The notes beneath the pieces were generated by a model that was not told the origin of the DNA, did no database searches, and worked only from the letters and a program-made list of their open reading frames with translations. The translations under genes were made by a program, and so were the position numbers. 22,890 bases of DNA from a virus: positions 1-22,890 of IMG/VR virus record IMGVR_UViG_3300044535_000116. One strand, written 5' to 3'. Of this stretch, positions 19,188-22,890 are shown in pieces (the stretch's first letter is position 1; every line of letters begins with the position of its first letter).

Positions 19188-20348
19188 TTAGCGTATGGCA
19201 TACCTGCCAAAGTTAGGTCTGCTCAACTTGTTGTAGGTCGCATAGCGCAGCGCATCAATGGCGTGGTTGAATGCATCTATCGGTTTGTTGAGCAGGTTGC
19301 CGTTCTTGTCTTCTACCCATTTGTAGTTCTGAAGTTCCTTGATTAGGTTGCTGCTTCGTGGTGTTACGAATAGCTTGTGCCGCTTTAGTACGTCAATACC
19401 CACTATGACGCTATCTGCGCCCTTCTGCGTGGGTTTCACGTTCCATCCCATACGATGCAGCTCCTCAATACTTTTAGGCTCCGCAGAGTCAGCATATATC
19501 TCCGTGCGCCTATCAAGGTTTAGGGATTTCAATACGTTACTGATGTCGGGGTTGGTCATCCCCGTGCGGTAAATCAACTCATCCACATAAAGATTGTCAC
19601 CCGACTTGTAAACTGCCACAAGTGCGGTGGGGTCGTTGGTGTACCCAAAGTCCATCCCGTGACATAGGAGCGTGGCATCGCTTGGTATCTCTGCCTGCCC
19701 GTATTGGAAGATGGTGGCTCTGCTCATCCCACGTTCTCCGAGTCCGTAGATTCTCCAATAGTCATTGTCCGTATGTTGCAGCCTCTCTATCTCCTCCACG
19801 ATTGAGGCATCCAAGAACGGATTGTCAAGGTATGTGGATTGGATGTACGTTACGTCATCACGAGTCAGCAACTTATCGTAAATCCAATGGAATGCATCAG
19901 AGGGGTTGTAGTCAACCCATATCTTGCCTGTGGTACGAATCAACAACTGAAAGAAATCCTCCCAAGTAAGCTCGTTGGCCTCGTTGCAGAATAGGTAGTC
20001 ACGTCTTGCTCCTCGTTTCTTCTGCGGTTGGTCAAGGCTGATGAACTCAAAGAGGTTACCATTCAGCTCGTAGGTGTAGTCGCTCTTGTTATGCCGTGCC
20101 TCATCATAGAGACCGTTGGCATTTAGAATCTCAAAGAAGTCACGATAGGCCGTCATCTTCAGAGACGGCAGCGACTTACGCACGATAGAATACACCTTGC
20201 CTCTATCCTCCATCGCCATCACGATGAGCATCTGCAAAAGCGAGTAGGTCTTACCGCTTCGGCTGCCGCCTTGATTGACTACTATCCGAGTTGGTGCGGT
20301 GTAGTTCTTCTCAAAGAGTTCGCTACTCTTTAGGTTTAGCTCGGACAA
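19188..20348 (-). CDS. terL: Large terminase subunit (PBSX-type)
   Basis: The 386-aa protein has the complete terminase architecture. The ATPase part contains GGSRSGKT (27-34, Walker A), YLFCNEANE (118-126, Walker B with E123) and DYNPS (146-150, coupling motif). The RNase H-like nuclease part contains GMDFGYTNDP (231-240, D233), YADSAEP (285-291, D287) and PIDAFNHAIDALRYA (357-371, with D365 among the acidic residues). This motor translocates DNA into the prohead and cuts the concatemer. The start is TTG at 20348: an in-frame TAG lies just upstream and no ATG or GTG lies before Walker A, so it is close to forced. It overlaps the small terminase by 26 nt. Confidence 0.95.
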   Translation of the reverse strand: MSELNLKSSELFEKNYTAPTRIVVNQGGSRSGKTYSLLQMLIVMAMEDRGKVYSIVRKSLPSLKMTAYRDFFEILNANGLYDEARHNKSDYTYELNGNLFEFISLDQPQKKRGARRDYLFCNEANELTWEDFFQLLIRTTGKIWVDYNPSDAFHWIYDKLLTRDDVTYIQSTYLDNPFLDASIVEEIERLQHTDNDYWRIYGLGERGMSRATIFQYGQAEIPSDATLLCHGMDFGYTNDPTALVAVYKSGDNLYVDELIYRTGMTNPDISNVLKSLNLDRRTEIYADSAEPKSIEELHRMGWNVKPTQKGADSVIVGIDVLKRHKLFVTPRSSNLIKELQNYKWVEDKNGNLLNKPIDAFNHAIDALRYATYNKLSRPNFGRYAIR

Positions 20349-20622
20349 TCTCTACCTTGATTTTCGTTAGCTCATCCGATACCTCGTGTGAGTTCTCCAC
20401 CCTTGCGAGTTTGGGGGTCGTGTACTCTGCCATCTTGTTCAACAGGTCAAGTGCGCCCTTTGGGTCATCAGCAGCAACTTGGGTGAGCCATAGGGTCATA
20501 TTCTCAAGGTTGGCTTCTATGAGGTTTTGGAATGCCTCTCTGATTTTGTTGGTGGTCTTGTTTGGTGTTCCGCTTGGCCTTCCTGTGTTGCCTGCTATGA
20601 ACCTGCCTTTGTCATCTTTCAT
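20323..20622 (-). CDS. Small terminase subunit-like protein
   Basis: The 99-aa protein begins MKDDKGRFIAGNTGRPSGTP, then NKTTNKIREAFQNLIEANL. The GRFxxGNxGRPxGxxNK element is typical of small terminase-like or DUF5681-type DNA-binding proteins encoded before TerL. The helical middle (WLTQVAADDPKGALDLLNKM) would support oligomer formation, and the C-terminus is charged. It overlaps the large terminase start by 26 nt. It would recognise the packaging site and regulate the motor. It is short compared with many small terminases, so recognition may be by the N-terminal helix only. Confidence 0.8.
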   Translation of the reverse strand: MKDDKGRFIAGNTGRPSGTPNKTTNKIREAFQNLIEANLENMTLWLTQVAADDPKGALDLLNKMAEYTTPKLARVENSHEVSDELTKIKVEIVRAKPKE

Positions 20623-20653
20623 ATCCGTTCAGTTCCGTTATTTTCGGTTGTAT

Positions 20654-20914
20654 CTAAATAACCCTTTTTGCGAGGTGGTGATTGTGTGTTGCTTTAAGTC
20701 GCTCCTTAAATTCTTTGATGTCACCATAGGCAACATGGCAATTACGGCATAGAGCCATCAGATTTTCTATGGTATCAGCAATTTTGCTTCCACCCATTCC
20801 TCTTGACTCTATGTGGTGGATGTCTACGGCTTGGCCTTGACATACCTCGCAGGGGATGAAGTCAGTTGTGGAGTAGCCCATCCCTTTGAGATAGACCTTT
20901 GTGTGGTTTTTCAC
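20654..20914 (-). CDS. HNH endonuclease
   Basis: The protein contains CEVC, AVDIHHIESRGMGG and ENLMALCRNCH: two CxxC zinc pairs and the central DIHHI with the HNH-core histidines and the Asn of ENL. The preferred start is GTG at 20914, which overlaps the methyltransferase TGA as GTGA, giving 86 residues. TTG at 20929 would give 91. HNH enzymes beside the terminase genes are known to work with the terminase in cos-type cleavage (for example HK97 gp74), so a packaging role is likely. A homing function is less likely because the gene is in a coupled cluster. Confidence 0.88.
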   Translation of the reverse strand: MKNHTKVYLKGMGYSTTDFIPCEVCQGQAVDIHHIESRGMGGSKIADTIENLMALCRNCHVAYGDIKEFKERLKATHNHHLAKRVI

Positions 20915-21438
20915 CTTTGGTAAATCCAACAGTCATCTATGAACGTAGCACGAGGCAGCAGTTCATCAACGGCTTGGATTACACCCTTCCAATGTTCGTG
21001 GTAGTCATCTCCTGCGATGAAGCCTCCCTTCTTTACTTTGGGCAGCCATAGCTTGATGTCTTCCTTTACCGCTTCATAGGTATGGGTTAGGTCTATGAAT
21101 ACCACGTCAAGGGATTCGTTGGCAAACTTCTTTGATGCTGCTTTGGATGTTGCTTTGATGGCCTTGTACTTACGGTCTCCCATATTCATCAAGAACAGGT
21201 CGTAGATGTCTACCTCCGTTGCGAGCTTGTGGGTGGTGGTGAGTTCGTTAGGTGAGCCTTTCCAAGAATCTATGATTGTGACATTTTGATGGGTGGCCTT
21301 GTCACAGAGGTAGGCTGATGACTTACCGAGCCAAGCCCCCAACTCTACGAACGTGCCGTCTTCGGGCATATTGGCAAGTAGGTAGTCGTATGCTGCTTGG
21401 TGGTTGAACCACCCGTCTATTTGTTTGCTCGTTTTCAT
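20911..21438 (-). CDS. Class I SAM-dependent methyltransferase
   Basis: With ATG at 21438 (ATGA overlap with the glycosyltransferase gene) the protein has 175 residues; a TTG at 21459 would add seven. VELGAWLGKSS (31-41) is the SAM-binding motif I, DVVFIDLTHTYEAVKEDI (111-128) corresponds to the FIDGDHxYexVkeDi motif of the Methyltransf_24 type, with L and T replacing G and D, and GGFIAGDDYH (138-147) follows. Enzymes of this type often methylate sugars or small molecules. Together with two glycosyltransferases, it probably decorates a glycan. DNA methylation is unlikely because no DPPY-type motif is present. Confidence 0.82.
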   Translation of the reverse strand: MKTSKQIDGWFNHQAAYDYLLANMPEDGTFVELGAWLGKSSAYLCDKATHQNVTIIDSWKGSPNELTTTHKLATEVDIYDLFLMNMGDRKYKAIKATSKAASKKFANESLDVVFIDLTHTYEAVKEDIKLWLPKVKKGGFIAGDDYHEHWKGVIQAVDELLPRATFIDDCWIYQR

Positions 21439-21962
21439 TTTAGCGCGTTGTAATAGCAAAGGTACTGCTCTACGCAGATAAGTGTACCGAGCCTTGCCGC
21501 TTCACTTGCAAAGATACCATCGGCCTCATAGGCCATCTCAAAGCGCAGGTTGGGTAGGTCGTGGGGCTTAAACATATAACAGGCGGTGTCTATGTTGCCG
21601 ACTTGTGGTTGGTCGGTAGGGCGTAGCCTGCCTACCTGCCCCCACGTTACGATTGAGCAGTCAAGTCCGTTTAGGTTGTTCCACTCCTCAATGAACTTTG
21701 GGTGCAAGATATTGTCATCATCCAAATAGTAAACCCAATCCTCTTTGGTAAAGGAGTCAGCATACAATTCAAGGAACTCATTGCGTAGGGGGTTGCCCAT
21801 ATCTCCCGTGCGTGTAGAGTAGTGGGTTATGTTTGCGCCTGTTGCTCCCTTGAAGTCGCAATTTGCGTCTATCATCACCACCCACGTTGCATAGGCAGGG
21901 ATGTGTTGTTTTAGCCTTACGAGGTTATGAGGGCGTGAGCAGGGGGTGACTATGTAAAGCAT
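21435..21962 (-). CDS. Family 2-like glycosyltransferase (GT-A)
   Basis: The 175-aa protein begins MLYIVTPCSRPHNLVRLKQH with the usual GT-A nucleotide-binding start, then VVMIDAN. LDDDN (80-84) contains the DxD metal site that holds the nucleotide sugar. VGNIDTACYMF (121-131) and YEADGIF (145-151) contain likely acceptor and catalytic-base residues. It would transfer a sugar to an acceptor in the cytoplasm. It starts with ATG 21962, overlapping the upstream glycosyltransferase gene by 13 nt and the methyltransferase gene by ATGA. At 175 aa it is a minimal GT-A core. Confidence 0.8.
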   Translation of the reverse strand: MLYIVTPCSRPHNLVRLKQHIPAYATWVVMIDANCDFKGATGANITHYSTRTGDMGNPLRNEFLELYADSFTKEDWVYYLDDDNILHPKFIEEWNNLNGLDCSIVTWGQVGRLRPTDQPQVGNIDTACYMFKPHDLPNLRFEMAYEADGIFASEAARLGTLICVEQYLCYYNALK

Positions 21963-22888
21963 CGGAGTTCGTTTATCTTATCCATCGTGAAGTCCTGCAC
22001 ATACTCGTATAACGATTCCGTTAGGTCAGCCACTTGGTTAGGGTTTTCTTTTAGCCTCTTGATTGCTCCTGACCATTCGCTTGGGTGCTTGATGGCAATG
22101 CAGTTCTCTTTATTGATATAAGGTGAATAGGGTTGTGTGTTGCTCACTATCAAAGCGCATTTGCTAAACCCTGCCTCCAACATCTTTAGGTGCGACTTGC
22201 ACTTGGCAAACTCTGATGTTGTTAGCGGTACGAGGCTTACATCAAAGAACTCGTAGAGCTTGTGGTAGTGTGTTGGTGGCATCGTTGGCAGCCTATGGCT
22301 TGCCTTCATAATATCGGGGTAGCCATCTACCTCTGCCACATACCCTTGATAGCCTTCAAGGTTGATCGTGGACTCCTTTACGTCTGCTGCGTGGTGGTTG
22401 CCTCCGATATACCCGAAGCGTACTTCTTCGGTTAGCTCTCTCTCTACCTGCCACGTTGGTACGCTGATGGCATTGGGGATGATTCGGATGTTGCTATTGT
22501 ACTTCTTGACCTTTGAGGCAAGGTGCTTGTTTGTCACCCATACCTCATCTGCTGCTTTCATAGAGCGCACGATGCGAGTTCTCATCTGTTCAACGTACAA
22601 GCCTTGCAGAGGATGGGTAGGAGGCAGCACCCACCAATCATCGTTATCAACGATTAGCTTGATGCCCTCCTTGCGGCAGAGCTTTACAAAGTCCTCAAAC
22701 GGCTCAACAGGGAATGCACGGCTTGCAAAGATGTGAGTGACTTTAGGCCACATCTCGGGGTCAATGTCCGTTATCTTCTCAATAAAAAAGACATCGGCAT
22801 CCTTGTGGCATATCAAGGGTGCAAATGTCCTGTGGTGTGATACACCCGAGTTCTGCTTGTGGAAGGCAAGCACAAAGGGTCTAATCAT
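21950..22888 (-). CDS. GT-B glycosyltransferase
   Basis: The 312-aa protein (ATG at 22888; the window ends two bases upstream, so an earlier start is not excluded) has the two-domain GT-B pattern. N-terminal features are FHKQNSGVSHHR (9-20) and IVDNDDWWVLPP (79-90). The middle has IPNAI (137-141), FGYIGGNHHAADV (158-170) and a C-terminal SHLKMLEAG (232-240), resembling the acidic loop of GT4-type enzymes. It probably uses a nucleotide sugar to glycosylate a virion component or host surface glycan. Part of a three-gene modification cassette with the genes downstream. The acceptor is unknown. Confidence 0.78.
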   Translation of the reverse strand: MIRPFVLAFHKQNSGVSHHRTFAPLICHKDADVFFIEKITDIDPEMWPKVTHIFASRAFPVEPFEDFVKLCRKEGIKLIVDNDDWWVLPPTHPLQGLYVEQMRTRIVRSMKAADEVWVTNKHLASKVKKYNSNIRIIPNAISVPTWQVERELTEEVRFGYIGGNHHAADVKESTINLEGYQGYVAEVDGYPDIMKASHRLPTMPPTHYHKLYEFFDVSLVPLTTSEFAKCKSHLKMLEAGFSKCALIVSNTQPYSPYINKENCIAIKHPSEWSGAIKRLKENPNQVADLTESLYEYVQDFTMDKINELRCFT

Positions 22889-22890
22889 AC

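Noticed and set aside
20654-20929. HNH gene as a free-standing homing endonuclease insertion
   Set aside because: It is translationally coupled to the methyltransferase gene by GTGA overlap and placed beside the terminase, where HNH proteins assist packaging; no sign of interrupted flanking genes.
1-22890. Integrase, attachment sites, tRNA genes or rRNA
   Set aside because: No integrase-like frame, no cloverleaf-like sequence and no conserved rRNA segment was recognised in the window.

Overview
The window is part of the genome of a tailed double-stranded DNA phage, or less likely a prophage, that infects a Bacteroidota host. The most likely morphology is siphovirus-like, because there is a tape measure and a tail-tube candidate but no sheath. 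Every gene I can support lies on the minus strand, so transcription runs from high to low coordinates. The Bacteroidota assignment rests on three things: several structural proteins match types I know from Bacteroidetes phages (DUF6712-like connector, XkdF-like protease, the large tail proteins, the CLCK...CCDG small protein); the early region carries TAnnTTTG promoter boxes; and there are no consistent Shine-Dalgarno sites. I see no integrase, tRNA or CRISPR array. These family calls come from reading motifs, not from database searches.

Layout in transcription order. (1) 22888-20911: two glycosyltransferase-like genes and a class I methyltransferase, probably a glycan-modifying cassette. (2) 20914-19188: packaging genes, an HNH endonuclease, a small terminase and a large terminase. 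(3) 19166-12151: tail genes, with a chaperone-like gene containing a T9 slippery tract and a long overlapping -1 frame, a tail-completion-like protein, a gp10-like protein, two large tail-tip/baseplate-like proteins, an overlooked 50-aa gene and the tape measure. (4) 12154-5738: head genes, with an XkdF-like protease, a CxC/CC small protein, a scaffold-like protein, the major capsid protein, the tail-tube candidate, a small beta-rich protein, the portal and a DUF6712-like connector. (5) 5741-4047: small proteins and the tail fibre. (6) 4046-2474: a lysis cassette with a coiled-coil peptide, two small membrane proteins (holin candidates), a basic peptide, an M15 peptidase endolysin and a lipoprotein with a C-terminal membrane segment (candidate unimolecular spanin). 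(7) 2473-2182: an AT-rich, repeat-rich, gene-free region ending in promoter-like boxes. (8) 2181-1: early/replication genes, DUF3310-like, a small unknown, a RusA-like resolvase, two small peptides, an OB-fold/SSB-like protein and a truncated DnaB-like helicase.

The genes are tightly coupled. At many junctions stop and start overlap as ATGA, GTGA, TTGA or TGATG, and this pattern reveals several small genes (50, 37, 44, 42, 56, 46 and 50 aa). The same logic supports the -1 frame at 18433-18687: its TGA overlaps the ATG of the next gene. The early region is split into short units by its own promoter boxes and a strong terminator, and four of its start codons are preceded at 3-7 nt by ACCAATC. 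The most interesting observations are the putative programmed -1 frameshift, the ACCAATC leader motif with inverted copies, the mutually exclusive hairpins below the lysis cassette, the candidate u-spanin, and the unusual order in which tail genes precede the capsid genes and the portal comes after both.
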